Assembly (NCBI GenBank): GCA_905147135.1
Contig: LR990064.1
Span: 12,790,001-12,854,000 of the forward strand
Origin: Blastobasis lacticolella
Lineage: Eukaryota > Arthropoda > Insecta > Lepidoptera > Blastobasidae
Length of the DNA: 64,000 bases
Direction: 5' to 3'
Shown: piece by piece, positions 22,574-34,204 of the stretch
How positions within the stretch are numbered: position 1 is the first letter of the stretch
Layout of the letters: each line of letters starts with the position of its first letter
Program-made: the position numbers and the translations under genes
Notes under the pieces: generated by a model
The model's database searches: none
What the model was told of the DNA's origin: nothing
Seen by the model: only the letters and a program-made list of their open reading frames with translations

Positions 22574-24202
22574 ACGAATATCTAAATAAATACCTGAAAT
22601 ACTTTCATAGATCTGACGCAGTATTTTTATACCTAGGTACTTCATACACGGTCTGCGTCATATCATTATCCTAGGTCACCTGTCTCTACTGTGCTGAGTA
22701 ATGGCCTATCTAGGCTGTTCGATGTAGCGTTAATATTACTTTTTACGGTAAACTAGTTTATTGTTTATGTTTAATTGGCTGCGTATGTTGTAGACTGAAA
22801 TATCGATTGGACTGAACAAGCTTTTCGAGAGACTTCGTTCGCGTATAATTTTGGTTATGTACCTAATTATTGTCTCAGTGTTTTATGTTATTGTATTAAG
22901 TATTGTGTTGTGGTGTCCATGTGTAATAATAACAATAAAAGTATTTATTACAGATGTTACAGATCATAAAATTTGAAATATAAAAATAAAATATAATTTA
23001 AAATTAAAATTGTATAAATAACTAGATTTTTTAAAATTAAGTACATGACTTTCATTCGCGTACACCTACTTTACCCCTACACACCCTTTTTTCTTGCTTA
23101 TTAAGTAATGATTATTTTACAACGCAGTTGAACATTGACATTGAATAATTCACTTTAATTTTTACACGTGTCAATTTGTTTCCTTCACCCATTCAACTCT
23201 TCATACTATTTCCACCAGATCCTTAGAAATAAACATGGTATTCATATAATAGACATTAATTCCCAACAAAATCACTTCATTGAAACAGTGAACTTAATAC
23301 CTAGCACGTGTTGGTAGAACTGATATTATTAGCTATCGATATATGATATTCCAATAGAAAACCATTATCAAACCTTGTCTTGCAAACATGTCAATGAACT
23401 TTATGTCCAATGTAAGAAGACCCATGTGACATCTAATGGAAGCCTTCGATATCGCAGCGAGTTTTATTGAAAAATACGAGGCAGAGGTCGACTTAAACTG
23501 GTTGTAATATTATACGGACCAGGATTTAGAGAGCTCTGCTTTCAAATAAGTTGTTTAAGTACAGAGATAAAGATATGGTGGCTTCGGTTTTAGTATTAAG
23601 CGTAGGTGTTAGACAAAATGGTTAGAATAATTCCAATAATTTATTCATATAGCTTTTAATGATACTTCTATTTGGTTTTGAAGTGCTCATTTGAAAATAG
23701 CCTATTACAATGTTGCGATTTCATTATGAATGATAAGTATAACTTGGCCAAAAGCAAAGAAGAACAAAACAAGATTTATTTTAAGCCCTGTGGGCTCTTT
23801 TGTGATATGTTGGGTTAGTTACTGAAAGGACCCCGCAAAAGTTCTTAAGAAAATGTGGTTTCAGTTAATTTGATGAAGTTTGGATATGTTATAGAGTTAA
23901 ATTCCCTGATTAAAAGTCCCTTTGGGTGCAGCCACTGTGTCCGAGTCGGTTTGAATTTGTACAATATAAGTATATTATATATATTTGTATAATATAATAT
24001 AAGAGCCACATCATCACCGCGATGTAAAAGTACAACAGCGACATCTAGTGTCCGTGTATAAAACAAAATATATGAATAAAATTCCTCATAAAGCATTCAA
24101 CAATGTAGTAAGAATTTAAGCAGGTATTATTCTAGCTTTGAGGTATGATTTTGTATTTCAGTTGAAGACCTGATTTTGTATTGTAATTCCGTTTCATCTC
24201 AA
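22574..24202. other. gene-free stretch, 1.6 kb
   Basis: No repeat is assigned. AACAATAAAAGTATTTATTACAG near 22930 could be a retroposon tail. A long AT-rich region follows, with no gene. Confidence 0.4.
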
Positions 24203-24399
24203 ATTACGTGGAACTACCTGGAGAGGTTTTCCCTGGAGAGTACGACATGAAGTTCTTCAAGAAAGGAGTGAAAAAGTTTTTGCGGGGTCGGCAACGCGTG
24301 GGTGATGCCCCTGGTATTGCAAACGTCCATAGGCTGCGGTGACTGCTTACTATCAGGCAGGCCGTAAGCTTGTTTGCCACGTTAGTGGTATAAAAAAAA
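24203..24399 (+). mobile_element. LINE-F 3' end
   Basis: ACTACCTGGAGAGGTTTTCC begins a frame reading LPGEVFPGEYDMKFFKKGVK, followed by FLRGRQRVGDAPGIANVHRL and a stop. The UTR ends AGCTTGTTTGCCACGTTAGT and an A run. The frame is intact, so this is a relatively young truncated copy. Confidence 0.85.
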
Positions 24400-24746
24400 C
24401 AAGCAAAATTATATTGATTTGTTGAATTTTTTTGAACAAGTAATGTTTTTTCCAGTAGCGGAACTCTGTCAAGCCTTAGGCGTCCATTAAGACGGGCAAG
24501 ACCGCCTAATATTTATTTATTTTATAGACAGCCAACAATGATTGTTGTAGGTGTTACAGCTGCGGTTCTGAGGGGCTACTTTCGAGGCCCGTAATTCGTA
24601 CTCCTATCCGTCCGATAAATATGAATAAGGCACAACTTTGAATGCCACAGACACATCGTTTTGTTATTTAACCATGCACAGTGAATATCCAACGCAAATG
24701 ACAGAAAGCCCTGAGTATGGGCTAGCAGCTGATCTTGTCTGATGTC
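24400..24746. other. short unassigned stretch
   Basis: TCTGTCAAGCCTTAGGCGTCC near 24465 resembles the CTCAGGCTTGACAGAGTCC block at 55270, in reverse, so a LINE-O-related relic may be present. Confidence 0.4.
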
Positions 24747-25163
24747 AATGAGGAGTTTTCCAATAGGTATCTAAAGCATTCCTAACCACTCACTAGATGG
24801 CGCCCCGACAATTTTGGTAATCGATAATCGCTTAAAATAGGTTCTTAGCAAACAGGATATAAACACTGGGTACGTTGTATCGGATAATATTGTATTAGTT
24901 AATAGTTTTCATCAATTTTAGATGTTTTAATAATAATTAAACATAGTGCCAACTTCTAAAAATATTTATTTTTACATTTCGTTCAACCTTTAACAGTAAG
25001 TTTATATTAATAAACATTTTATTTTTAAGTTTAGTATTAGTTGGTTGCATGAAATCACTGCCACCATCATACAGATTAAAAAAAGATTACCAAAATTGTA
25101 AGAGCGCCATCTATTGATGCTTTTTGAAACTAACTGTCAATACCTACTGGAAAACTCCTCATT
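24747..25163 (+). mobile_element. MITE-H copy 1
   Basis: The element is 417 bp. The left end AATGAGGAGTTTTCCAATAG is matched in reverse by CTACTGGAAAACTCCTCATT. The arms stay similar for about 75 bp through ACAATTTTGGTAATC, and each contains a degenerate AGATGGCG block. The interior is AT-rich and non-coding. No duplication can be read. Confidence 0.88.
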
Positions 25164-25468
25164 GCAATCTAATGGATACTTAGATACTGTTGTGACTTGT
25201 GGCGCATGTCGCCACTGCCAGCCGTTTAGTTCAAATCGTCGCTCTATACAGAAAGCTATGTCAGTTGGCTTCTCTAGTTCAAACGTACATAGAACTAGCT
25301 TTTACCGGCGACTTCGCGTAGAATTCGGTTTGACATTATAGATCGCAGTAACCACATTAAATAGCGGGATAAATGAGTCTATGTGCTATTCTGAGTTATA
25401 AGCTACATAGCTGCCAAATTTCATCGAAATCCCTTCAGTTATTCATCCATCACACCATACAAACATCC

Positions 25469-25846
25469 GGTTTCCTACAGTTTGTTGTTTGTCGGTTTTC
25501 TACAGGTTGCACTTCGGAGAGTGTGCGAAGCAGTTGTACGACCTCATTCCGCCGGCCCCTTTCCGCCATCGGGAGACGCGATCCGGGCGAGCGCTTCATC
25601 CTTATGTCGTGGATCTTCCAACTATCCGCACGAGCCGCTTTGGCTCGACTTTTATAATGCGTATGGCTAAGGAGTGGAATGCGTTGCCTGCGAGTGTGTT
25701 CCCTGATCAATATAATCTGGATGCCTTCAAGGCTAGAGTGAATAGGCTCTTCCTAGACAGGCATGCTCCATCATAGACCGCATCGTCACTTACCACCAGG
25801 TGAGGTGGCGGTCAAATGCTTGGCTAGTAAAGTAATAAAAAAAAAA
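25469..25846 (+). mobile_element. LINE-E, 5'-truncated 3' end with duplication
   Basis: AAACATCC occurs at 25461-25468 and, after the A run, at 25847-25854. The insert carries the end of an ORF2 frame and the UTR CGCATCGTCACTTACCACC, AGGTGAGGTGGCGGTCAAAT. The duplication partly merges with poly(A), so it is short but plausible. Confidence 0.85.
25489..25776 (+). pseudogene. C-terminus of a jockey/CR1-like reverse transcriptase ORF (LINE-E)
   Basis: This frame has 95 codons without a stop. Motifs are [20 protein letters not shown] (residues 3-22), FRHRETR (25-31), [20 protein letters not shown] (56-75) and [16 protein letters not shown] (80-95). The order matches the LINE-D copy at 8824-9183, but the sequence is clearly a different family. 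The RT and endonuclease domains are absent and the ATG is not a true start. It is only the surviving end of ORF2 and has no function of its own. Antisense and shifted frames here are shadows. Confidence 0.75.
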
Positions 25847-25893
25847 AAACATCCTCCTTACAAACTTTATCTACTTTAATGGAATACATTACC

Positions 25894-26244
25894 TCGTCTT
25901 AGCGTTAATGTTCCAGTTGTGCACTCGCACGCGAGGGCCCGGGGTCCGCCTTGACCATGATTCAGGATGTGGCAGATCAGGTAATTACAGTGGAGCGACT
26001 GCCATCTGACCTCTGTGACCTTATTACTAGGGGAACCTGACCAGACGGATGGATTATGGTTACTCATTCAGCGGCCTGAATATGCAGGTTTAATCACGAT
26101 GTTTTCCCTCACCGTTAGAGCCTCGTTAGCATTATAATGTACATAACACAGAAAATATTCGTTGGTACATGGCCGCAGTGGGATTCGAACCCGTTACTTC
26201 TCGCTCACGAGTCGGATACCTTAACCACTCGGCCACCTACGCTC
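25894..26244 (-). mobile_element. SINE-A, full-length, minus strand
   Basis: Read on the minus strand: A box GTAGGTGGCCGAGTGGTTAA, ACTCGTGAGCGAGAAGTAAC and B box GGGTTCGAATCCC, then CCATAATCCATCCGTCTGGT and the end TTAACGCTAAGACG. The head is well preserved. Confidence 0.9.
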
Positions 26245-27724
26245 CACGTTTATAAGTAGAAAATAGGATTAGTAGAATTTAGCTGTCATCATGGGTAACA
26301 GAACCGCAGGTGCGTTGTCACACAATATAACAGACTAATATAATTACACTTATTAGAGAGACCTACATCTATTTCGCAGAATACAGTGGCTACAGTCGCA
26401 AACTAGAACACTGGCCACATACGATCATTAAGAAGATTGCATGATAAGTATACACTGTATTGAACATCCTTTCTCAAAGGATATACGAACTTTTTTCACG
26501 AAGCCTGCGTTGTACCGCCAAAAGAGTAAAAAAGCAAAATGGCGGATGCTTAATTCGCGCGCGTGGTTAAGTGAGACAGGTATATCTTTTTGTAGCTCGC
26601 ACACCGGATTTTGAAAAAAGATCGCTCACCTACTTTTCAAGTTGTAATTTAGGGTTGTGTAATTTATATTACTGATGTTTTTCGATACAAACTTTTATAA
26701 TAGAGAAGATAGTCCGCCCTTTGATAAATGACTTCGTTCATTATAGTTGAGGAAGTAGAATTAGTGATTTTTAATGTATAAATGTTGGAATTGCATCAAA
26801 TTAATTTTATTACTTTAATTAAAATAATAGTTTTAATTTATAGGATTAACAATATTTTTGCGAAAAATAAGCAGATATTTTTTTCAATAAATGAGAGTTT
26901 TGTATTGCCATTACATAAGGTTTTTTACTTTAGGTACTTTACTTGATCCGCAAAATATTGATAAATCTTTTTAGCTCACCTTCATATCTACAATAGGTCA
27001 TTACGATTTTACCTGAAGCGCTATGGTTTCGAAGATTTCATACTAAGATGTTTTTCTTTTTCTGACAAAAATATTAGTAATCATATCGGATATTTTGCGG
27101 CCTGTTTCCCCATATGGTATCATTAAAAATGCTGATCAAACCCACTCAGCAAATGTCACACAACCCTAATAACAACCTTTCTCCTTCCCTTACTTTAAGG
27201 TTTCTTTTATTTAAATAAAATAATTCGGTTCATATACTTAAACTTTTATTGAATTTCAATAGAGCGATATCGTGGAACGTATCTTGAGTGTATTATATCC
27301 TAACATTACGCTCGACCAATGGCACTTTTGTTTGAGATCCCGTATATTGAAGGGAAGAGATTGAAATCAGTCTGTATTGAATATTTTAAGCCCTTTATGA
27401 ATGGTAAATGAGCTTGTGGCTAGAGATTGGGAATTTTGATGATTGGTCTTATGACCTGAGCCTTTTGGGTTATACCTATCTCCTTCTTAGTCGACATGCT
27501 CTTGACATTGTGTGGGCAGATGTCATTTTCGACTTGACAGGGTGGACCGTGGACCTAGAAAATAATTTCTCCGTAACTTTTCTCTTTTACGATTGGATGG
27601 CCAGATTTCACTTGAAAGCAAGTTTAATCGTGATGATTCCCAACTTTATTTCATTTAAATCGGTTTGGTAGCTCGGGAAATGTTCTGAAATATTCTACTA
27701 ATATTACAAGTGCGGAAGTTGGTA
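26245..27724. other. gene-free stretch, 1.5 kb
   Basis: A CGCAGGTGCGTTGTCAC block near 26308 matches LINE-O. A CpG spot (TTCGCGCGCGTGG) lies near 26555. An 87-codon plus-strand frame (27408-27671) has no recognisable motif. Confidence 0.4.
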
Positions 27725-27828
27725 CGGATGAATGGATATTCGGATGTTTGTTACTCCTTCACGCAATATCTTTTGGACGGATTTTTATGAAAGTATAGCT
27801 CAGAATAACACATAATCTACAATTTATT

Positions 27829-28250
27829 AATGAGGAGTTTTCCAGTAGGTATTGAAAGTTGGTTTAAAAAAGCATCAATAGATGGCGTTCCTACAATTTT
27901 GGTAATCCTTTATTAATCTGTATGATGGTTGCAGTGATTTCATGCAGCCTACTAATACTAAACTAAAAATAAAATGTTTATTAATATAACCATAACTGTT
28001 AAAGGTTAAACTAAGTGTAAAAAGAAATATTTATAGAAATTGGCACTTTTTTTTCATTATTATTACAACCTCTAAAATGGTTGAAAACTATTGACAAATA
28101 CAATATTATCCAATACAACGTACCCAGTGTTCATATCCTGTTTGCTAGGAACCTATTTCAAGCGATTATCAATTACCAAAATTGTCGGGGCGCCATCTAG
28201 TAAGTAAGTGGTTAGGAATGCTTTAGATACCTATTGGAAAACTGCTCATT
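27829..28250 (-). mobile_element. MITE-H copy 2, inverted
   Basis: It begins AATGAGGAGTTTTCCAGTAG and ends TTGGAAAACTGCTCATT. Interior blocks such as AGTGATTTCATGCAGCC and AACGTACCCAGTGTTCATAT are the reverse of copies 1 and 3. Length is 422 bp, and no frame is present. Confidence 0.88.
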
Positions 28251-28489
28251 GGTCCAAAATTGGTTCCAAAGTAACTTTCTCCCACGCACACTAAAGTTGT
28301 GAAATGAACTACCTGGAGAGGTTTTCCCTGGAGAGTACAACATGGAGTTCTTCAAGAAAGGGGTTAAAAATTTTCTCGGGGTCGGCAATGCGTGGGTGAT
28401 GCTCCTGGTATTGCAAACGTCCATAGGCTGCAATAACTGCTTACCATCTGGCTGGCCGTAAGCTTGTTTGCCACCTTAGTGGTATAAAA
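28251..28489 (+). mobile_element. LINE-F 3' end abutting MITE-H
   Basis: TCTCCCACGCACACTAAAGT, ACTACCTGGAGAGGTTTTCC and TCTTCAAGAAAGGGGTTAAA precede the UTR GTTTGCCACCTTAGTGG. It starts at the base after the MITE, so one element may have inserted at the other's end. Stops interrupt the frame. Confidence 0.8.
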
Positions 28490-28582
28490 ATTTTTTATCA
28501 CGAAATTCAAAGTGGTTCCCACGGGAACAGGTCCGTACTAACCGAATTTTACGAGGACGAAGTCGCGGGTGAAAGATAGTGT

Positions 28583-29369
28583 TTCACATGTTTACCAAAC
28601 AAAATTGGCTGCTCAAAATCGACATTAAATTTTGACAGATTTTACTATATGCCTAAAACACATTTTTTAAACTTTGCCGCTAGCATTTCGGGCATTTTAT
28701 TAGATTAGTTTTTTTAGTTATATAAATTAATAACTAAAGTTTTAAATTAATTTAGTTTTTTTTGTGTTGTGTTGTTGTTTAAATAAAAATGAATAATAAA
28801 ACTAGAGTAGGTAATCTAGTACCAAGAAAGCTGCATCCGTGTATACAGTGAGTAAAATTTTATAGTACGCCCTCAATTACCTCATACTCGAAATTTCGAA
28901 AACTGTTCCAAGCAATGTTTGAGTCACAGTCGAAGACAACCCCTCATGCTCTGACGGTCACCGGATTCCCTGAACCATGACGCTGAGTCAGAGAAGGGTC
29001 AGCGCCTTTAAGACTACCGTGGGAGACAAGTTCTTACATTGTCTTTGTTTTCCCAACGAAGTGGAGACTATCGGAACTAATCAGTTTCATATTGGAGAGT
29101 GAATGTGCTTGGATAGTGGCGACATCGGTTTGTGTAAGGGAGTATTTGTTGTGGTGTGTTTATGGGGTCTTTCTGGGTGCGATTTCGAGGTTGAAGTGTG
29201 TTTTCTGTTCGGTCTGTTCGGTGTTTTAGCTTTGTTGGTGTTGGGTTTATATTTTCTTTGTGTATGTATTTTAATTTACTTTTATTTTATTTTTAACCAG
29301 TTATGTTTATTTTATTACTTGAGTTTTGTAGATTCCTAATTTATCATATTTGTAATACTATCGTAATTT
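28583..29369. other. unique stretch
   Basis: A less AT-rich patch (28920-29110) with an initiator-like TCAGTTTC at about 29083 and a GTGTAAG donor-like site at 29133 could be a 5' exon, but nothing else supports one. The 78-codon frame at 29103 is a T/G-biased shadow. Confidence 0.35.
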
Positions 29370-29472
29370 CGCAAGATTGCAGGTACCAGCTGGATGCGGA
29401 AGGTACACGATCGGCCTATGTAGAGATCTCTAGGGGAGGCCTATGCCCAGCAGTGGGCGTCTTTCGACCGAT
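29370..29472 (+). mobile_element. RTE-like LINE C-terminus and 3' end
   Basis: AAGATTGCAGGTACCAGCTG, GGAGGCCTATGCCCAGCAG and GGGCGTCTTTCGACCG match the 45125-45270 copy, whose frame reads LWSSLGEAYT. The terminal simple repeat is missing here. Confidence 0.75.
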
Positions 29473-30428
29473 TATAGATACGTAGTTGAAGTAAAAGACC
29501 TTACAAAGTAAACAACTACGATGGCAACAAAAAAAATACTATTTACCCGTTCTCGAGACGTCAATGACAATCGTTTATTTTACGCCCTACCCAAAGCATA
29601 TTTAAATGAGTCCAAGCAATTTGTATTCAACCAAGCATAGAAAATTGAATATGCAAATATGAAACGACTGTTTTCACACCTTTTTTGGACCGATTTTAAT
29701 AACAAACTATGGGAGGATAGCAAGCTATTGAAGTGGAAACGATAGAAAAACAGAAATTTTACATTTACTGTTTTTCTAAGGAATAAGCAAATGTACTTAC
29801 TACCCACCCTATTAAGGCAGCAATGAAGTGATCATAGCAAGGAATTGCCATGTGAACTATGATTTTTTATGTAAATGGAGTATACATTATAACCATTTGT
29901 GTCTATGTTTTGTTTCCCAAGGAAACTCGTGGAAATTTATTTATATTGGGAACCGAATTTGGAGTTAGATGGAGCTATGTAAAGTCTTGTTCAATGTTTA
30001 ATATTAATTATCCTTTGTGTGTAATGTCTTCATCGTCATCCCAGAGGTTAATATTCCTCTGCCAAGGTCAGTTCTTCTATTAGATATGCAAGTCCAGATT
30101 TACTAAAAGTGTAAGATTTGTGTTGTCTTTTTAGGTACGGTGGCGGGGGTTGTGGACCCCCATAACCCGTTATTGAGAGAAGGATTCGCCAGAGTCCGTC
30201 AGGTAACAGGGGGACCACGTGCATGTGAGATCTTCTTGGCGCCAGATGACGCTGGTAGGGCCACACAACCTTTTGTCGTGGGGGCGGGCCGTTATTACTT
30301 TGAGCTTCTGTTTATGTGTGCTTCAATTTCCGAAAGGTTAGAAGGTCACTCGTTCCGGTCGTTTAGCCAGGATTTCAATTGGTGTTATGTTTCCAACTTT
30401 CAACTGTTTACTTTTGTGTCATGATTAC
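29473..30428. other. gene-free stretch with one exon-like GC-rich patch
   Basis: From 30130 to 30300 GC content rises. An acceptor-like TTGTCTTTTTAG ends at 30134 and a donor-like CAG|GTAACA lies at 30202/30203, enclosing 68 bp with one open frame (TVAGVVDPHNPLLREGFARV). The open frame continues past the donor to 30424. I do not recognise the peptide, so it is left as a candidate only. Confidence 0.3.
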
Positions 30429-30694
30429 TTTTCCGCCAACGCATCCTCCGACGATGAGATAAGATTTCATTCATATCGTCTAGATGCTTGGCGTCCACGC
30501 ATCACCACGTACCACTTTTCATCACGCACGTGTAAAGTATAGAAGGAGCTCCATCCTGAAGTTGTCTCTTTGCACTATGACTTGGGGCTCTTCAAAAGAC
30601 ACACCTTAAACTTTAAGGTTTAAAGGCATAAACTTTAAACTTTAAGGCTTAAAGGCATGCACCGCATCCGCTCCTCGTAAGTTGCAGATGTCCT
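30429..30694 (+). mobile_element. LINE-M 3' end with internal tandem duplication
   Basis: CGCATCCTCCGACGATGAGA, GGAGCTCCATCCTGAAGTTG, TGGGGCTCTTCAAAAGACAC and CCGCATCCGCTCCTCGTAAG follow the family order. Near 30605-30655 the blocks AAACTTTAAGG and TTAAAGGCAT occur twice. It ends at GCAGATGTCCTG, where MITE-L-related sequence begins. Confidence 0.75.
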
Positions 30695-30714
30695 GTAGGC
30701 TAATTATTTAACTG

Positions 30715-30899
30715 CTGTTGCCAACAATTCACTGATTTCAACGATTGAAATCAATACTTTTGCGATTACGTATCATCGGTTTCGTGGGTTCAGTTGCGAA
30801 CAAAGTACTATTGCAATCAACTGAAACTGTTAAATCGATCATAAGTAATCGCAAAAGTAACAATTTCAGCCATTGAAATCAGAGTATTGTTGGCAACAG
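30715..30899. mobile_element. MITE-L copy 1
   Basis: CTGTTGCCAACAATTCACTG at the left is reversed at the right as CAGAGTATTGTTGGCAACAG, with GATTTCAACGATTGAAAT and ATTTCAGCCATTGAAATC inside. Arms are about 75 bp, total 185 bp. The GCGATTACGTATCATCG block is shared with copy 2. Confidence 0.85.
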
Positions 30900-32107
30900 G
30901 TTGTAGTTAGCTAATAAATAAACTGACCGTGTGTCTCTTTAAGTAATATTAATACGTTTTTAGTGACATTAGTGCATAAAAACTTACGTATCATCGCAAC
31001 CAATACACAATGACACTTGTCGTGTTATGTTATTCTCACAATATGTCTCCGTAGTAATATCTGCACTGATATGACAGTTAAATGCGCAAACGCAAGTTTT
31101 CTCAACAGATTCATTGATAATCGGTTTAACTGTATTTTAATGAGCTTTTTCCATTATCAGGTAGGTTCTAATCTATCGCTGAGAAGCGTCGCAGATTTAA
31201 TGCTTACGGTTAAAGCTTCTATCATATTACTATTATGCAATTCATGTTTAAAAAAAGCTTGAAATTATAGCGCCACTGATTACCACTTACTATCAAGTAC
31301 ACTGAATTGCATAAATAAATAATTATTTTTTATAACAATTCCGGGGGACAGTGTAAATGATTTTTTTAATATGTAATATTTTAGAATTAGTGTATACTAT
31401 TTATTTTTTACTTTCTTAAGGTCTGTGTAAAAACTTTGTCTGTAACTAAATATATTTTAATTTTTTTTTACCAGTTCATTACCATACATTTGATCGCCAT
31501 CTAACCTGACGTTACCTGATGATACGGCCGAAGGACATAACATACTTTTACAATAATAGCACTTACTAGTTAGATTATTTTACCCTATTCCATAATGCTA
31601 TTTAAAACGTGACCTTTCCATGTATTAGTAGCAGGTGTTGTTTTGCATCGGAACGCATGGAATTGTATGGAAATGACCGTAATTAGAATATGTTAGTCGT
31701 TATGTTTACCTCATACACATGTATAGTAGAACCACGGTAAGTCCGAATCAACTGACAGTAGTAGAAATTATAAAGTGTGGATATGGCAATAATCTGGGGA
31801 TAATCTGTCCTTGTCAGTCCTTCTGGTAAACATTCAGTTATTTGGTCACGATTAGCTTTAACTTTTGTCTAAATTATTAATCATGGTGAAAATTATCTTC
31901 CACACTTCCTTAATAATAGTTTTGCCCATTATTTAGTAATTAATTTTTTTAGATTTTACATTTAGATTTATTAGTTTACCTATTTAATATAGGTACACAA
32001 ACTTTGTAAAATTATGCATATAACTATTTTTACGTCACTAGTATTCAATTATAGAGCACTAGCCGTTCTCATGGGCTGCTCGCAGTTAGGACATCTGTAA
32101 ACAAAAA
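30900..32107. other. gene-free stretch, 1.2 kb
   Basis: An 81-codon plus-strand frame (31017-31262) has no recognisable motif. The remainder is AT-rich with no assigned repeat. Confidence 0.4.
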
Positions 32108-32250
32108 ACCTTCTCGTGGGAACCTATTATTTTCCTGGGATAAAAAGTATCCCATGTTACTCACTGTTAATGTAGCTTTCTATTAGTGAAATAAAGTTTT
32201 TAATCGGTCCAGTAGTTTTTGAGTTGATTTATTACAAACAAAAATACTAA
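32108..32250 (-). repeat. family-Z-like fragment
   Basis: TCGTGGGAACCTATTATTTT, AAGTATCCCATGTTACTCAC and TAATCGGTCCAGTAGTTTTT are the reverse of a common insect repeat body (AAAATCGGTCCAG and similar blocks). Related text is at 42790-42945. Confidence 0.5.
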
Positions 32251-32277
32251 TCTTTTCACTTCATAATATTATTTGTA

Positions 32278-32537
32278 TTATCATCATCACAGCCCATAAC
32301 AGTCCACTGCAGGACTTCGGGCCTCTCCCACGAAAGGGGAGGTTTCCTGCCATAATCTCCACGCTTAGCAGGCGGGTTGGAGATCGCAGTGTTTAAATAT
32401 AACAATGGAAAATGCTGCTGCCCATTTTCCAAAGTACGGAGACTCTTGATCTTTTGCCTCGAAAACATTAGTCGCGTTGTACGACACCCATGAGTGTAAG
32501 GGGTTGGTGCTATTCTACTCTGCCGGACACCACACGG
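32278..32537 (-). mobile_element. repeat-B, full-length, minus strand
   Basis: It runs from TTATCATCATCACAGCCC to CTGCCGGACACCACACGGC, 260 bp. Flanks TTATTTGTAT and TTATTGTAT form an imperfect candidate duplication. Confidence 0.9.
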
Positions 32538-32566
32538 CTATTTATTGTATAAATTTATCCAATTTA

Positions 32567-32638
32567 TTATTATATTAGACGGGATTTAAACGCGATGTAC
32601 CTTTTCGATTTGATTGTCCGACGTTTCGTCTAATATAA
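32567..32638. repeat. small inverted repeat
   Basis: TATTATATTAGACGGGATTT is mirrored by CGTCTAATATAATA. The two 13-bp outer arms enclose CGCGATGTACC and GTCCGACGTTT. It may be a reduced foldback element. Confidence 0.5.
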
Positions 32639-33159
32639 TAAAATATGTACAGAACGCGAGTATAGTTTGAAACATAATTTATCGATGATTTTATCCCATA
32701 TCACGTTAAAAGACTAAACATCCACCAATAGTCGTCGCGTTGCACAAAAAAAAATACAACAAACCTTCAAATTCAAAAGCGCAACTTAAACTTGAGTAGA
32801 CGATGACTCAGACAAACCAACTGACATTATATGTAGACGTATATATTAAGGAACCGACGGTTGCGAAGCAGGTGCTGACAAAAGCCGAGGCGCGAGCTTG
32901 TACACTCACTGGCAATATTAAGTTCTAACGTGCGTAGTAAAAAATAAATAGTCAAATTATATATTTTTTTAGTTTAGATTTCAGTTAGATGAGTCTGTAA
33001 ATTTTGTAATTAATTTAATAAATGTTGTATTTTTGAACTAAAGTAATTTATATTGCCATAATAGTCAAATAATGATACTGGTTGAAATCTCAATGAACGC
33101 ACGGGTTGGCCATGGGTTTGCTGTTTTGTTAAGATATTTGACGAGTTAAGATGGTTTAT
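32639..33159. other. gene-free stretch
   Basis: No recognised feature; no frame over 60 codons. Confidence 0.4.
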
Positions 33160-33275
33160 GATTTGGACGCCTTTAATGCTAGAGTGAATAGGCTGTTCCT
33201 AGACAGGCATGCTTCATCATCGGCCACATCGTCACTTACCACTATCTGAGATGGCGGTCAATGAGCATATAGTAA
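33160..33275 (+). mobile_element. LINE-E 3' fragment
   Basis: TTTGGACGCCTTTAATGCTA, GTGAATAGGCTGTTCCTAGA and ACATCGTCACTTACCAC match copy 25469-25846. The frame reads [18 protein letters not shown]. Confidence 0.8.
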
Positions 33276-33289
33276 AAAATAGAGATAAC

Positions 33290-33378
33290 GCTCTACCAAG
33301 CCAAAATAGTCAACATCCGCCTTACTCAAGCGAACCCTGGCAAAAGCCGGTATAAGCACTAGGACGATGATGATGATA
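33290..33378 (+). mobile_element. decayed RTE-like tail
   Basis: CTTACTCAAGCGAACCCTGG, CAAAAGCCGG and a GACGATGATGATGAT end resemble the U tail at 35560-35702. Similarity is partial. Confidence 0.4.
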
Positions 33379-33615
33379 TGAATCTTACCTAGCTTATTGT
33401 AATACATTCGCAGTTACCAAGCCTGTGGTTTACCTAATTTTCCCTGCGGTCGTTATTTAAATATATATTGACAAGAGGTAGAGCTTTCCTGGTTAATTTT
33501 TGGGTACTTATTTGTTTTGAGAGGCTTCGTCGCATTAAGTAGACCAAACAAGAAATACGGAGAATTTTTTTAGGATAAGTAAATACCTAACTCGGAACAT
33601 TCTTTTTTGTAATTT

Positions 33616-33700
33616 TGTGTGCAATAAAGACTATATCTATCTATCTACAGAGTAGGTACAGAGTTAGATAGATAGATACTTATTTAACTCTGTACCCAAA
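33616..33700. repeat. retroposon tail with (ATCT)n and inverted (AGAT)n
   Basis: TGTGTGCAATAAAGACTATA, then ATCTATCTATCTAC, then AGTTAGATAGATAGATAC. The CAATAAAG block is polyadenylation-like. Two repeat runs face each other around GAGTAGGTACAG. Confidence 0.5.
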
Positions 33701-33789
33701 ATGTTTTCAAAAACAAACTGTTCTGTATCCGCAAATATTAATTTCGTTATCTTTCATAATTTGCCCAAGTTCTGCTCAAAAAGTGTTCC

Positions 33790-33960
33790 TGAGTGGTTGA
33801 ATTTTAATTCTGTTACGGGTCTGGATGTAGTATGTTTAATAAATATTATGTATTAAAAAATAGAACAAACATAGTTAAACAGATATTTTAACAACAACAC
33901 AAGCTTTGCTTACTTTGGGGCTAGATGGCGCTGTGTGAATATGTCCAAGCATATTTATTA
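33790..33960 (+). mobile_element. SINE-G with deletion of most of the head
   Basis: The first bases CCTGAGTGGTT belong to the head, but the B-box region is deleted and ATTTTAATTCTGTTACGG follows. The tail TTTGGGGCTAGATGGCGCTG is intact. Confidence 0.8.
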
Positions 33961-34204
33961 CATTTTTATTGATTTACATTTTACACCAACATTTATTTCT
34001 CTAATGTTAAAATACTCAAACATAAGTGAATCCACCGGAGTAGTAGGTAGTTGAGTTTCTTGCTCAGATCTCAATAGTATGCTACTCAGTTCTAAATTAC
34101 TTTTACACTACACTTATGCACATTGTTTAATAAACTACAAGTTAGTAGCTAATAAATATCATTAGTAATTTACTAGTAATTAATTATCAATTTACCTTAA
34201 TCAA

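Larger units (their letters stand above)
27725..28582 (+). repeat. family-Z repeat split by nested insertions
   Basis: The left part (27725-27828) has GGATGTTTGTTACTCCTTCA, as at 5035-5141. The right part (28497-28582) has GGACGAAGTCGCGGGTGAAA, as at 48380-48415. Between them sit a MITE-H and a LINE-F end. The two parts fit the ends of one common insect repeat, but continuity is inferred. Confidence 0.5.

Noticed and set aside
29083..29140. 5' exon with initiator TCAGTTTC and donor GTGTAAG
   Set aside because: Both motifs are short and common, and no conserved coding or promoter context supports them.
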